64,000 nt of DNA from Bacteroides acidifaciens (GCF_903181435.1 NZ_CAEUHO010000001.1:2418001-2482000); one strand, 5' to 3'. Numbered from the stretch's first letter, positions 27,406 to 37,762 are shown. The notes: generated by a model not told the origin, from the sequence alone. Numbers and translations are program-made.

Positions 27406-29406
27406 ATGAATAAAACTTTAAAGTTTATCGTCCTGCTGGCAATCGCTTGTTTTGTAGGCAGAGCTAGCGCTCAAGAGTTGAAAAGCGAAGTATTTTCACT
27501 TCTCAACCTCGACTACCCGGGACTGGAAAAAGTAAAAGCCTTACATCAGGAAGGTAAAGACGAAGACGCTGCAAAAGCATTGCTCGACTATTATCGTGCG
27601 CGCACTAACGTGAAAACACCGGATATTAACCTGAAAAAAGTTACTATCGGTAAAGAAGAACAGCAATGGGCAGACGACGCATTAAAACATACTTTTTTTG
27701 TTCACAAAGGCTATCAACCTTCATACAATTATGGAGAAGATATCAACTGGCAGTACTGGCCGGTGAAAGATAACGAACTGCGTTGGCAGCTTCACCGTCA
27801 TAAATGGTTCACTCCGATGGGTAAGGCTTATCGTGTATCCGGTGACGAAAAATATGCGAAAGAATGGGCACACCAATACATCGACTGGATTAAAAAGAAT
27901 CCATTGGTGAAAATGGACAAGAAAGAATATGAAATGGTCAGTGATGGAAAAATCAAAGGCGAATGGGAAAACGTGCGTTTCGCATGGCGTCCTCTGGAAG
28001 TGAGCAACCGTCTGCAAGACCAGACTTCACAATTCCAGTTGTTCTTGCCTTCTCCTTCTTTCACTCCGGACTTCCTGACCGAATTCCTTGTGAATTATCA
28101 TAAGCATGCAGTACATATCTTAGGTAACTACTCCGACAAGGGTAATCACCTGTTGTTTGAAGCTCAGCGTATGATTTATGCAGGTGCTTTCTTCCCTGAA
28201 TTCAAAGATGCTCCGGCTTGGAGAAAAAGTGGTATTGACATCCTGAACCGCGAAATTCATGTACAGGTATATGAAGACGGCGGACAGTTCGAACTTGACC
28301 CTCACTATCACCTTGCTTCAATCAACATTTTCTGCAAGGCATTAGGAATAGCAGATATTAACGGATTCCGCAAGGAATTCCCACAGGATTATCTGGATAC
28401 TATCGAAAGTATGATTATGTTCTACGCAAACATCTCTTTCCCGGATTACACCAATCCATGTTTCAGCGATGCCAAGTTGACAACAAAGAAAGAAATGGTA
28501 AAGAACTACAAGTCATGGAGCAAACTGTTCCCGAAAAACCAGGCTATCAAATACTTTGCAACAGAAGGCAAAGAAGGTGCATTGCCGGATTATATGTCTA
28601 AGGGATTCTTGAAATCAGGTTTCTTCGTATTCCGTAATTCTTGGGGAATGGATGCTACCCAAATGGTAGTAAAAGCCGGTCCGAAAGCATTCTGGCACTG
28701 CCAGCCGGACAACGGTACTTTCGAACTTTGGTTCAACGGTAAAAACTTGTTCCCGGATTCAGGCTCATATGTATATGCAGGCGAGGGTGAAGTTATGGAG
28801 CAACGCAACTGGCATCGTCAGACTTGTGTGCACAATACTGTAACTCTGAACAATAAGAATCTGGATGTTACACAGTCTGTTACTAAACTCTGGCAGCCGG
28901 AAGGAGCAATCCAAACTTTGGTTACTGAAAACCCAAGTTACAAAAACCTGAAACACCGCCGTTCTGTATTCTTCGTTGACAACACTTACTTTGTAATTGT
29001 AGACGAAATGACAGGCAGCGCCAAAGGTTCTATCAACCTTCACTATCAAATGCCGAAGGGGGAAATCGCCAACAGCCGCGAAGACATGACATTCCTTACT
29101 CAGTTTGAGGATGGAAGCAACATGAAACTGCAATGTTTCGGTCCTGACGGCATGAGTATGAAAAAAGAACCCGGATGGTGTTCAACAGCTTATCGCAAAC
29201 GTTACAAACGTATGAACGTATCGTTCAACGTAAGAAAAGACGGTGAAGAAGCTGTACGTTATATCACTGTTATCTACCCGGTTAAGAAGAGCGCAGATGC
29301 CCCTAAGTTTGCTGCTAAATTCAAGAACAAAGCGTTCGACGAAAACGGACTGGAAGTAGAAGTGAAAGTGAACGGAAAGAAACAGTCATTAAAATATAAA
29401 CTCTGA
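27406..29406 (+). CDS. PL12 heparinase III, periplasmic
   Basis: 666-residue heparin lyase III. It has a signal peptide without lipobox (ends RASAQ, about residue 23), so it is periplasmic. The alpha/alpha toroid (about 25-380) is followed by the heparinase II/III beta-sandwich domain. The catalytic residues N247 (GNHLLF), Y301 (PHYHL) and H431 (FWHCQPDNG) are all present, matching the Asn/Tyr/His set of known PL12 enzymes. It prefers low-sulfated heparan sulfate in characterised relatives (BT4657 type). It is clearly more distant from the two surface lyases than these are from each other. Confidence 0.9.
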   Translation: MNKTLKFIVLLAIACFVGRASAQELKSEVFSLLNLDYPGLEKVKALHQEGKDEDAAKALLDYYRARTNVKTPDINLKKVTIGKEEQQWADDALKHTFFVHKGYQPSYNYGEDINWQYWPVKDNELRWQLHRHKWFTPMGKAYRVSGDEKYAKEWAHQYIDWIKKNPLVKMDKKEYEMVSDGKIKGEWENVRFAWRPLEVSNRLQDQTSQFQLFLPSPSFTPDFLTEFLVNYHKHAVHILGNYSDKGNHLLFEAQRMIYAGAFFPEFKDAPAWRKSGIDILNREIHVQVYEDGGQFELDPHYHLASINIFCKALGIADINGFRKEFPQDYLDTIESMIMFYANISFPDYTNPCFSDAKLTTKKEMVKNYKSWSKLFPKNQAIKYFATEGKEGALPDYMSKGFLKSGFFVFRNSWGMDATQMVVKAGPKAFWHCQPDNGTFELWFNGKNLFPDSGSYVYAGEGEVMEQRNWHRQTCVHNTVTLNNKNLDVTQSVTKLWQPEGAIQTLVTENPSYKNLKHRRSVFFVDNTYFVIVDEMTGSAKGSINLHYQMPKGEIANSREDMTFLTQFEDGSNMKLQCFGPDGMSMKKEPGWCSTAYRKRYKRMNVSFNVRKDGEEAVRYITVIYPVKKSADAPKFAAKFKNKAFDENGLEVEVKVNGKKQSLKYKL

Positions 29407-29447
29407 TAAAAAGGCATTTATCATCAATGCCGTTCGGAGCATAAGCA

Positions 29448-29485
29448 AAGAATCTCTTCTCTTTATACATAGAGAGGAGATTCTT
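29448..29485 (+). terminator. Hairpin between heparinase III and sulfatase
   Basis: Arms 29448-29462 and 29471-29485 pair over 15 bp with one G-U pair and an eight-base loop. No T run follows, so it may be an mRNA-stabilising or attenuating hairpin rather than a full terminator. Confidence 0.5.
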
Positions 29486-29508
29486 CTCCCTAAAAAAATA
29501 CCCTTATT

Positions 29509-31119
29509 ATGAGAAACAATCCCTCTACCCTACTCCTTCCATTGGCTGCATTAAGCCTCGCTTCCTGCGGCAATTCAAAGAAAGAAGAAACTAAACGCCC
29601 GAACATCATCTTTATGATGACGGACGACCATACCACCCAAGCGATGTCCTGCTATGGTGGAAACTTAATCCAGACTCCTAACATGGACCGGATTGCTAAC
29701 GAAGGTATCCGTTTTGACAACTGTTATGCAGTCAACGCCCTCTCCGGCCCTTCACGCGCTTGTATCCTCACCGGCAAATTCAGCCACGAAAACGGTTTTA
29801 CTGATAACGCAAGTACATTCAACGGTGACCAGCAGACATTCCCCAAACTTCTCCAACAAGCCGGATACCAGACCGCAATGATTGGTAAATGGCATCTTAT
29901 CAGCGAACCGCAAGGTTTCGACCATTGGAGCATCCTCAGCGGTCAGCATGAACAAGGCGACTACTACGACCCCGACTTTTGGGAAGACGGCAAGCATATC
30001 GTAGAAAAGGGATATGCAACGGATATTATCACTGACAAAGCTATCAAGTTCCTCGAAGGCCGCGATAAAAATAAACCGTTCTGCATGATGTATCATCAGA
30101 AAGCACCGCACCGCAACTGGATGCCTGCTCCCCGTTATCTCGGCATCTTCAACAATACCACTTTCCCGGAACCCGCCAATCTGTTCGACGATTACGAAGG
30201 TCGTGGAAGGGCAGCCCGTGAACAAGACCTGTCTATCGAGCACACACTGACGAATGACTGGGACCTCAAACTACTGACCCGCGAAGAGATGCTGAAAGAT
30301 ACGACAAACCGCCTTTACAGCGTGTATAAACGTATGCCTCTCGAAGTACAGGATAAATGGGATTCTGTATATGCACAGCGCATCGCAGAATATCGTAAAG
30401 GCGACTTGAAGGGCAAAGCATTAATCAGTTGGAAGTATCAACAGTATATGCGCGACTATCTGGCTACCACATTAGCGGTAGATGAAAATATCGGTCGCCT
30501 GATGAATTACCTCGAAAAAATCGGCGAACTGGACAATACTATTATCGTCTACACTTCCGACCAGGGTTTCTTCCTTGGCGAACACGGTTGGTTTGACAAA
30601 CGCTTCATGTACGAAGAGTGTCAACGCATGCCGCTTATTATCCGCTATCCGAAAGCTATCAAAGCAGGAAGCACCAGCAACGCCATCAGCATGAACGTAG
30701 ACTTCGCCCCTACTTTCCTCGACTTTGCCGGAGTGGAAATCCCGTCTGATATCCAAGGCGCATCCTTGAAACCGATATTGACAAGCGAAGGCAAAACTCC
30801 TGCCGACTGGCGTAAAGCCGCTTATTACCATTACTACGAATACCCTGCCGAACATTCTGTAAAACGCCACTACGGTATCCGTACACAAGATTTCAAACTC
30901 ATTCATTTCTATAACGACATCGACGAATGGGAAATGTATGATATGAAAGCTGACCCAAAAGAAATGAACAATGTCTTCGGCAAACCGGAATATGCTGAAA
31001 AACAAAAAGAGCTGATGCAACTGCTTCAGGAAACTCAAAAACAGTATAAAGATACGGACCCGGATGAAAAGGAAAAGGTTCTTTTCAAAGGTGACAGAAG
31101 ACTGATGAAGAATAGATAA
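29509..31119 (+). CDS. Heparan sulfate 6-O-sulfatase, serine type (S1 family)
   Basis: 536-residue lipoprotein (SLASC lipobox) of the alkaline-phosphatase-like sulfatase family. The maturation motif is S79-G-P-S-R83, a serine-type site converted to formylglycine by an anaerobic sulfatase-maturing radical SAM enzyme encoded elsewhere. Metal ligands are visible in MMTDDH near the start and YTSDQGFFLGEHG in the middle. C-terminal NVFGKPEYAEK matches the S1 family. By position it equals BT4656, which removes the 6-O-sulfate from glucosamine; specificity cannot be read from sequence alone. Confidence 0.85.
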   Translation: MRNNPSTLLLPLAALSLASCGNSKKEETKRPNIIFMMTDDHTTQAMSCYGGNLIQTPNMDRIANEGIRFDNCYAVNALSGPSRACILTGKFSHENGFTDNASTFNGDQQTFPKLLQQAGYQTAMIGKWHLISEPQGFDHWSILSGQHEQGDYYDPDFWEDGKHIVEKGYATDIITDKAIKFLEGRDKNKPFCMMYHQKAPHRNWMPAPRYLGIFNNTTFPEPANLFDDYEGRGRAAREQDLSIEHTLTNDWDLKLLTREEMLKDTTNRLYSVYKRMPLEVQDKWDSVYAQRIAEYRKGDLKGKALISWKYQQYMRDYLATTLAVDENIGRLMNYLEKIGELDNTIIVYTSDQGFFLGEHGWFDKRFMYEECQRMPLIIRYPKAIKAGSTSNAISMNVDFAPTFLDFAGVEIPSDIQGASLKPILTSEGKTPADWRKAAYYHYYEYPAEHSVKRHYGIRTQDFKLIHFYNDIDEWEMYDMKADPKEMNNVFGKPEYAEKQKELMQLLQETQKQYKDTDPDEKEKVLFKGDRRLMKNR

Positions 31120-31143
31120 AGATTAACCAAAAACAATTATATC

Positions 31144-32772
31144 ATGGACAGAAGAAGTTTTTTAAAAAACACAGGATGGTCTTTCCTCGGATTGGCCGCT
31201 TCGGGCAGTTTACTGGGAGCTTGCGCACCGGGAAGCAAGGATGCCAAGAAAATCATGCCTTCAGCAAGCAACCTCAAAATGTATTGGGGCGACTTACATA
31301 ACCACTGTAACATCACATACGGACACGGCGACATGCGCGACGCTTTCGAAGCGGCGAAAGGACAATTGGATTTTGTCAGTGTAACCCCTCATGCCATGTG
31401 GCCGGATATTCCTGGCACGGACGACCCTCGTCTGAAATGGGTAATCGACTACCACACAGGTGCTTTCAAACGTTTACGTGAAGGCGGTTACGAGAAATAT
31501 GTAAAAATGACGAATGAGTACAACAAGGAAGGTGAATTCCTTACTTTCGTAGGATACGAAGCTCATAGCATGGAACACGGGGATCATGTTGCACTGAACT
31601 ATGATTTGGATGCACCGCTTGTAGAATGTACTTCAATCGAGGACTGGAAAGAAAAGGCTAAAGGACATAAGGTATTCGTTACTCCGCACCACATGGGATA
31701 CCAGGGCGGCTACCGCGGTTACAACTGGAAATGTTTTACCGAAGGTGATATTACTCCGTTCGTAGAAATGTACTCCCGCCACGGTTTGGCAGAAAGCGAC
31801 CAGGGCGATTACCCTTATCTGCACGATATGGGACCACGCCAATGGGAAGGAACCATCCAATATGGTCTTGAATTAGGTAATAAATTCGGTATCATGGCTT
31901 CCACCGACCAACACTCCGGTTATCCGGGAAGTTATGGCGACGGACGTATCGGCGTACTGGCTCCGTCACTGACTCGTGACGCTATCTGGGAAGCGCTCCG
32001 CACCCGTCACGTATGCGCTGCGACAGGTGATAAGATTCTTATAGATTTCCGTTTGAACGATGCTCTTATGGGAGATGTAGTCCGTGGCAACAGCCGTCGC
32101 ATCTATCTGAACGTAACGGGCGAAAGCTGTATCGACTATGTAGATATTGTAAAGAACGGCCAGATTCTGGCTCGCATGAACGGTCCGTTGACTCCGGTTG
32201 CCCCGGAAGGCGATACGGTACGTTGCAAAGTGAAAGTAGATTTCGGTTGGAACCGTGAAGAGCAATACGTACATTGGCAAGGCAAATTGTCATTAGACAA
32301 AGGACAGCTCCATAGCGTCACTCCTTGTTTCCGCGGCGCAGCCTTCACTTCTCCGCAAGAAGGTGAAACTGAGTTCCACACACATGTCAACCGCATCGTA
32401 TCTGTCGGCAATAAAGAAACCGAACTGGATATGTATAGCAGCAAAAACCCGAACACGACGACTGCGGCCATGCAAGCTGTAATCCTTGATGTTGAGATGC
32501 CGAAAGACGGTAAGATTATCGCAGAGTTCAACGGCAAGAAGTTTGAGCATACATTGGGCGAATTGCTCGAAGGCTCACGTTCGCACTTCATGATTGGCTG
32601 GTTGAGCGAAGCAATCCTCTTCAACCGTGCAATGCCGGAAAGCTGCTTCACAGTAGAGCACTACATGGAAGACAAGGAGCCTCAACGCGATACGGATTAT
32701 TACTATGTACGCGTCCGCCAACGTGACGGACAATGGGCTTGGAGTTCACCCATCTGGGCAGAAAGAGTGTGA
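31144..32772 (+). CDS. DUF3604 PHP-like protein with Tat lipoprotein signal
   Basis: 542-residue exported protein. The N-terminus MDRRSFLK is a twin-arginine motif, and LLGAC at about 23-27 is a lipobox, so it is folded in the cytoplasm, often after binding a metal, and anchored in the envelope. The body has DUF3604/PHP-like metal motifs: WGDLHNHC (about 50-57), SVTPHAMW, TPHHMGY and STDQHSG. PHP-fold proteins are metal-dependent phosphoesterases or related hydrolases. It lies 24 bases after the sulfatase, in the slot of BT4655. I know of no assigned activity; hydrolysis of a sulfate, sulfamate or acetyl group on glucosamine is inference from place. Confidence 0.7.
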   Translation: MDRRSFLKNTGWSFLGLAASGSLLGACAPGSKDAKKIMPSASNLKMYWGDLHNHCNITYGHGDMRDAFEAAKGQLDFVSVTPHAMWPDIPGTDDPRLKWVIDYHTGAFKRLREGGYEKYVKMTNEYNKEGEFLTFVGYEAHSMEHGDHVALNYDLDAPLVECTSIEDWKEKAKGHKVFVTPHHMGYQGGYRGYNWKCFTEGDITPFVEMYSRHGLAESDQGDYPYLHDMGPRQWEGTIQYGLELGNKFGIMASTDQHSGYPGSYGDGRIGVLAPSLTRDAIWEALRTRHVCAATGDKILIDFRLNDALMGDVVRGNSRRIYLNVTGESCIDYVDIVKNGQILARMNGPLTPVAPEGDTVRCKVKVDFGWNREEQYVHWQGKLSLDKGQLHSVTPCFRGAAFTSPQEGETEFHTHVNRIVSVGNKETELDMYSSKNPNTTTAAMQAVILDVEMPKDGKIIAEFNGKKFEHTLGELLEGSRSHFMIGWLSEAILFNRAMPESCFTVEHYMEDKEPQRDTDYYYVRVRQRDGQWAWSSPIWAERV

Positions 32773-32816
32773 TTTTCAAGTATTAAGAAATAAGTATCAA
32801 GCATTACTTTGCAGAT

Positions 32817-33788
32817 ATGGAAAAAGAATACGCTATAGGGATAGACCTTGGCGGAACTTCTGTGAAATACGCCCTTATTGATAATGAAGGCGTATTTCAT
32901 TTTCAAGGGAAGTTGCCGTCGAAAGCTGATGTATCAGCAGAAGCTGTCATCGGGCAGTTGATTACCGCCATCAATGAAGTGAAGGCTTTTGCAGAAAAGC
33001 AAGGAGTCAAGGTGGACGGTATAGGAATCGGAACACCGGGAATCGTGGACTGTACGAACCGTATTGTTCTGGGTGGCGCGGAAAATATCAAAGGCTGGGA
33101 AAACCTGCACTTGGCAGACCGCATTGAATCGGAAACCGATATTCCGGCTTTATTGGGAAATGACGCAAACCTGATGGGATTGGGAGAAACGATGTACGGA
33201 GCCGGTCAAGGCTCGACTCACGTTGTGTTCTTAACGGTAGGAACCGGCATCGGCGGTGCGGTAGTCATTGACGGCAAACTGTTCAATGGTTATGCCAACC
33301 GCGGAACGGAATTGGGACATGTACCTTTAATTGCCAATGGCGAGCCTTGCGCCTGTGGTTCTGTCGGCTGCCTGGAACATTATGCTTCCACTTCAGCTTT
33401 GGTGAGACGTTTCAGCCAACGGATAGCGGAAGCCGGCATTTCTTATCCGGGTGAAGAAATCAACGGAGAATTGATTGTACGTCTTTACAAGGAAGGCGAC
33501 AGGATTGCGACTGAATCTCTCGAAGAACATTGTGACTTCCTGGGACATGGTATTGCCGGATTTATCAATATCTTCAGCCCGCAAAAGGTTGTAATCGGCG
33601 GCGGACTTTCTGAAGCCGGAGACTTCTATATCCGGAAAGTCAGTGAGAAAGCTCACCGCTATGCCATCTCCGACTGTGCCGTGAATACGGAAATCATGGC
33701 TGCCGCATTAGGCAACAAAGCCGGAAGTATCGGCGCCGCCTCACTTGTATTTACTCAATTTTCCGCTCCCAATCTAATTAAATTATGA
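32817..33788 (+). CDS. ROK-family sugar kinase
   Basis: 323-residue cytoplasmic ROK kinase. The phosphate-binding loop GIDLGGTSVKYAL lies at residues 8-20, the sugar-binding GIGTPGIVD and GNDANLMGLGE follow, and the zinc/ROK signature CACGSVGCLEHY starts at C178. It would phosphorylate the hexosamine released from heparin/HS (glucosamine, GlcNAc or GlcNS). Its last codons overlap the MFS transporter start by four bases (ATGA), which ties uptake and phosphorylation together. Confidence 0.85.
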   Translation: MEKEYAIGIDLGGTSVKYALIDNEGVFHFQGKLPSKADVSAEAVIGQLITAINEVKAFAEKQGVKVDGIGIGTPGIVDCTNRIVLGGAENIKGWENLHLADRIESETDIPALLGNDANLMGLGETMYGAGQGSTHVVFLTVGTGIGGAVVIDGKLFNGYANRGTELGHVPLIANGEPCACGSVGCLEHYASTSALVRRFSQRIAEAGISYPGEEINGELIVRLYKEGDRIATESLEEHCDFLGHGIAGFINIFSPQKVVIGGGLSEAGDFYIRKVSEKAHRYAISDCAVNTEIMAAALGNKAGSIGAASLVFTQFSAPNLIKL

Positions 33789-35053
33789 AAAGAAATTTAG
33801 GAATGCTGGCGCTGATTATGGCGTTCTGGTTCACCATCTCATTTATCACTAATATCCTGGGACCACTCATTCCGGACATTATTCACAATTTCAACCTGAG
33901 CGACCTGGCGATGGCGGGATTTATCCCGACTTCTTTCTTCCTGGCTTACGCCATCATGTCCATCCCTACCGGACTGCTTATCGACCGCTTCGGTGAAAAG
34001 CCGGTACTATTCGGTGGATTCCTGATGCCGTTTATCGGAACAATCCTGTTTGCCTGCATGCACACCTATCCGATGTTGCTGGCTTCTTCTTTCATTATCG
34101 GACTGGGAATGGCCATGTTGCAAACTGTATTGAATCCGCTTCAACGCACCGTAGGCGGCGAAGAAAACTATGCTTTTGTTGCCGAACTGGCACAATTCAT
34201 GTTTGGAATCGCTTCTTTCCTGAGCCCATTGGTATATACGTACCTGATTCGGGAACTCGACCCTGTGACTTATACAGCCGGAAAAGGTTTCTTTATTGAT
34301 TTACTGGCAGACGTAACCCCACGTGAAATGCCTTGGGTATCTCTTTACTGGGTATTCGCATTGATTCTGCTGGTAATGTTGATTGCTGTCAGTGTATCCC
34401 GTTTCCCGAAAATCGAATTGAAAGAAGACGAGAAAAGCGGTTCCAAGGACTCATACCTGGCTTTATTCAAACAGAAATATGTCTGGTTGTTTTTCCTGGG
34501 AATCTTCTGCTATGTAAGTACGGAACAGGGAACTTCTATCTTTATGAGCACGTTCCTTGAACAGTATCATGGAGTAAATCCGCAGACTGACGGTGCACAA
34601 GCCGTAAGCTACTTTTGGGGATTGATGACTGCCGGCTGTCTGGTAGGCATGGTGTTATTGAAGCTGATTGACAGCAAACGATTGTTGCAGCTCTCAGGGG
34701 TATTGACGATTGTATTGTTGCTCGCTGCACTGTTCGGAAACAAAGAAGTATCGTTGATTGCCTTCCCTGCTATCGGATTTAGCATTTCGATGATGTATTC
34801 CATCGTATTCTCATTGGCACTGAATTCCGCCTCACAACATCATGGTTCTTTTGCCGGTATCTTGTGTTCGGCAATCGTAGGCGGAGCCGGTGGCCCGATG
34901 ATTGTCAGTACAATAGCGGATGCGACATCACTTCGCACAGGTATGCTGTTTATCCTCGTTTTTGTAGGATACATCACCTTTATCGGTTTCTGGGCTCGCC
35001 CACTGATTAATAACAAGACCGTTCGTCTGAAAGACTTGTTCAAACAACGTTGA
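33785..35053 (+). CDS. MFS sugar transporter
   Basis: 422-residue major facilitator protein with about 12 membrane helices and a central cytoplasmic loop (about 220-235). The first half has the family loop GLLIDRFGEKPVL (about 62-74), close to the DRxG(R/K) consensus. It starts inside the ROK kinase stop codon (ATGA overlap). In this locus it should carry monosaccharides or disaccharides from heparin/HS across the inner membrane to the kinase. The exact cargo cannot be read. Confidence 0.85.
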   Translation: MKRNLGMLALIMAFWFTISFITNILGPLIPDIIHNFNLSDLAMAGFIPTSFFLAYAIMSIPTGLLIDRFGEKPVLFGGFLMPFIGTILFACMHTYPMLLASSFIIGLGMAMLQTVLNPLQRTVGGEENYAFVAELAQFMFGIASFLSPLVYTYLIRELDPVTYTAGKGFFIDLLADVTPREMPWVSLYWVFALILLVMLIAVSVSRFPKIELKEDEKSGSKDSYLALFKQKYVWLFFLGIFCYVSTEQGTSIFMSTFLEQYHGVNPQTDGAQAVSYFWGLMTAGCLVGMVLLKLIDSKRLLQLSGVLTIVLLLAALFGNKEVSLIAFPAIGFSISMMYSIVFSLALNSASQHHGSFAGILCSAIVGGAGGPMIVSTIADATSLRTGMLFILVFVGYITFIGFWARPLINNKTVRLKDLFKQR

Positions 35054-35094
35054 ACGCTGAACAACAAACGACGAATAAAAAAATGCAAAGTTAT

Positions 35095-37716
35095 ATGATG
35101 AAACAACGAATATCTATTTTTCTCTTGTTCACCATTCTGCTATCCGCCAACGGGTATGCGCAGAAAGGCATCATGCATCTGAGTCAGCAGACACTGATGC
35201 ACGAAGTTCGCGAAACGTCTTCCCCATTGGACGGACAGCATATAGCAGTCAATCCGCCACGTTTCATGTGGCCGGACAAGTTTCCTCATCTCGGCGCTGT
35301 TCTCGATGGTGTGGAAGAAGAGGATTACAAGCCGGAAGTGACTTACCGTATCCGCATTGCACGCGATCCGGAATTCAAGTCGGAGGTAATCACTGCGGAA
35401 AGGAAGTGGGCTTTCTTCAATCCTTTCAAATTATTCGAAAAAGGGAAATGGTATTGGCAACACGCTTATGTAGATAAAGACGGAAAGGAAGAATGGTCGC
35501 CTGTTTATCATTTTTATGTAGACAACAAGACACGCACGTTCAATCCGCCTTCATTGCAGGAAGTATTGGCTAAATTGCCCCAAAAACATCCCCGCATCCT
35601 GCTCGATGCCAACGACTGGGACAACATCATCGAACGGAACAAGAATAATCCGAAAGCACAGGCGTACATCACGAAAGCCAATAAATGCCTCAACCACCCG
35701 TTGAAGCATTTGGAAGAAGAGATTGATACGACGCAAGTTGTCAAGTTGACCAATATAGTGCAATATCGTTCCGCTCTGATTCGGGAAAGTCGTAAGATTG
35801 TAGACCGTGAAGAAGCGAATATCGAAGCGATGGTACGTGCCTATCTGCTGACTAAAGATGACGTGTATTATAAAGAAGGTATCAAACGCCTTTCCGAAAT
35901 TCTTTCCTGGAAAAACAGCAAATATTTTGCAGGAGACTTCAATCGTTCCACTATCCTGTCCATGAGCACTTCGGCTTATGACGCATGGTACAATCTGCTG
36001 ACACCGGAAGAGAAGAAGTTGCTTTTGAAAACTATCCGTGACAACGGCAAGAAGTTCTATCACGAATACGTCAACCATCTCGAAAACCGTATTGCCGACA
36101 ACCACGTTTGGCAAATGACATTCCGTATTCTGAATATGGCAGCCTTTGCTACGTATGGCGAACTCCCGATGGCTTCCACTTGGGTGGACTATTGCTACAA
36201 CGAGTGGGTATCCCGTCTGCCGGGACTGAACACCGACGGCGGATGGCACAACGGCGATTCTTATTTTCATGTCAATCTCCGTACATTGATCGAAGTCCCC
36301 GCTTTCTACTCCCGTATCAGCGGATTCGACTTCTTTGCCGACCCTTGGTATAACAATAACGCACTTTACGTTATTTACCAGCAACCGCCATTCTCGAAAT
36401 CTGCCGGACAAGGCAATTCACATGAAACGAAGATGAAACCGAACGGTACACGGGTAGGTTATGCGGACGCATTGGCACGCGAATGTAACAACCCTTGGGC
36501 AGCCGCTTATGTACGCACTATTTTGCAGAAAGAACCGGATATTATGAAGAAAACATTCTTAGGAAAATCCGGTGACTTGACTTGGTATCGTTGTACGACA
36601 AGGAAATCCTTACCGAAAGAGGAACACTCATTGGCAGAACTTCCCATGACAAAGGTATTCAACGAAACAGGAATAGCAACGATGCATACTTCTTTGGGAG
36701 ACATAGACAAGAATGCAATGTTGTCATTCCGTTCCAGTCCTTATGGTTCCACTTCCCATGCACTTGCCAATCAGAATGCTTTCAATACTTTCTATGGCGG
36801 CAAAGCTATTTTCTACAGTAGCGGACACCGTACGGGATTCACAGACGACCATTGCATGTATTCGTACCGTAATACACGTGCACATAATAGCATGCTGGTC
36901 AACGGAATGACCCAGAAGATAGGAACGGAAGGATACGGATGGATTCCACGCTGGTATGAAGGGGAAAAGATTTCGTACATGGTTGGCGATGCTTCCAATG
37001 CTTATGGCAAAGTGACCTCTCCCCTATGGTTGAAACGCGGTGAATTGTCCGGCACTCAATACACGCCTGCGAAAGGTTGGGACGAGAACAAAGTAGATAT
37101 GTTCCGTCGCCACATCATTCAATTGGGAACTACCGGAGTTTTTGTGATTTATGATGAATTGGAAGGAAAAGAAGCCGTCACATGGAGTTATCTTTTACAT
37201 ACCGTAGAACTGCCTATGGAAATACAGGAACTGACGAATGAAGTGAAAGTTATTGGTAAGAATAAAGCCGGAGGTGTCTCTGTTGCCCATCTTTTCAGTT
37301 CGGCAAAAACGGAACAAGCGATGGTAGATACTTTCTTCTGTGCGCCAACCAACTGGAAAAATGTGACGAACGCACAAGGGAAAGCGTTGAAATATCCTAA
37401 TCACTGGCATTTCTCTTCTACAACAGTTCCGTGTAAAACCGCCCGTTTCCTGACAGTGATGGATACGCATGGAAAGAACCGCCCGGATATGCAGGTAGTT
37501 CGCAAAGGTAATACCATTCAGGTAGGCGACTGGACTATTACTTGTAACCTGACTGAAAAAGGGAAAGCCGCCATCTATGTAAGCAATAAAACGGAAAAAG
37601 TTTCTTTAAACTATGATGCCGGTAAAAAGGAAGGTGCAACGATAGTCACAGATCAGGTAAAAGGCAAACAGGTTAACAAAGTCCTGACAGACTATTTACC
37701 GGATTTTGAGATTTAA
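35095..37716 (+). CDS. PL15 heparin/heparan sulfate lyase
   Basis: 873-residue periplasmic lyase from the start chosen here. It begins with a signal peptide (QRISIFLLFTILL, ending GYAQ). An Ig-like N-terminal domain (about 35-155), an alpha/alpha barrel with NRIADNHVWQMTFR and GLNTDGGWHNGDSYFH, and a heparinase II/III-like beta-sandwich (about 530-873) follow. By order it equals BT4652, an exolytic PL15 lyase in B. thetaiotaomicron. The open frame extends back to a TTG at 35050 overlapping the MFS stop, but the ATG pair at 35095/35098 directly precedes the signal peptide and is preferred. Confidence 0.82.
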   Translation: MMKQRISIFLLFTILLSANGYAQKGIMHLSQQTLMHEVRETSSPLDGQHIAVNPPRFMWPDKFPHLGAVLDGVEEEDYKPEVTYRIRIARDPEFKSEVITAERKWAFFNPFKLFEKGKWYWQHAYVDKDGKEEWSPVYHFYVDNKTRTFNPPSLQEVLAKLPQKHPRILLDANDWDNIIERNKNNPKAQAYITKANKCLNHPLKHLEEEIDTTQVVKLTNIVQYRSALIRESRKIVDREEANIEAMVRAYLLTKDDVYYKEGIKRLSEILSWKNSKYFAGDFNRSTILSMSTSAYDAWYNLLTPEEKKLLLKTIRDNGKKFYHEYVNHLENRIADNHVWQMTFRILNMAAFATYGELPMASTWVDYCYNEWVSRLPGLNTDGGWHNGDSYFHVNLRTLIEVPAFYSRISGFDFFADPWYNNNALYVIYQQPPFSKSAGQGNSHETKMKPNGTRVGYADALARECNNPWAAAYVRTILQKEPDIMKKTFLGKSGDLTWYRCTTRKSLPKEEHSLAELPMTKVFNETGIATMHTSLGDIDKNAMLSFRSSPYGSTSHALANQNAFNTFYGGKAIFYSSGHRTGFTDDHCMYSYRNTRAHNSMLVNGMTQKIGTEGYGWIPRWYEGEKISYMVGDASNAYGKVTSPLWLKRGELSGTQYTPAKGWDENKVDMFRRHIIQLGTTGVFVIYDELEGKEAVTWSYLLHTVELPMEIQELTNEVKVIGKNKAGGVSVAHLFSSAKTEQAMVDTFFCAPTNWKNVTNAQGKALKYPNHWHFSSTTVPCKTARFLTVMDTHGKNRPDMQVVRKGNTIQVGDWTITCNLTEKGKAAIYVSNKTEKVSLNYDAGKKEGATIVTDQVKGKQVNKVLTDYLPDFEI

Positions 37717-37762
37717 TTTCTCCCCGCTTTAGATGAAGAAACATATACTCCTATAAAAACGT

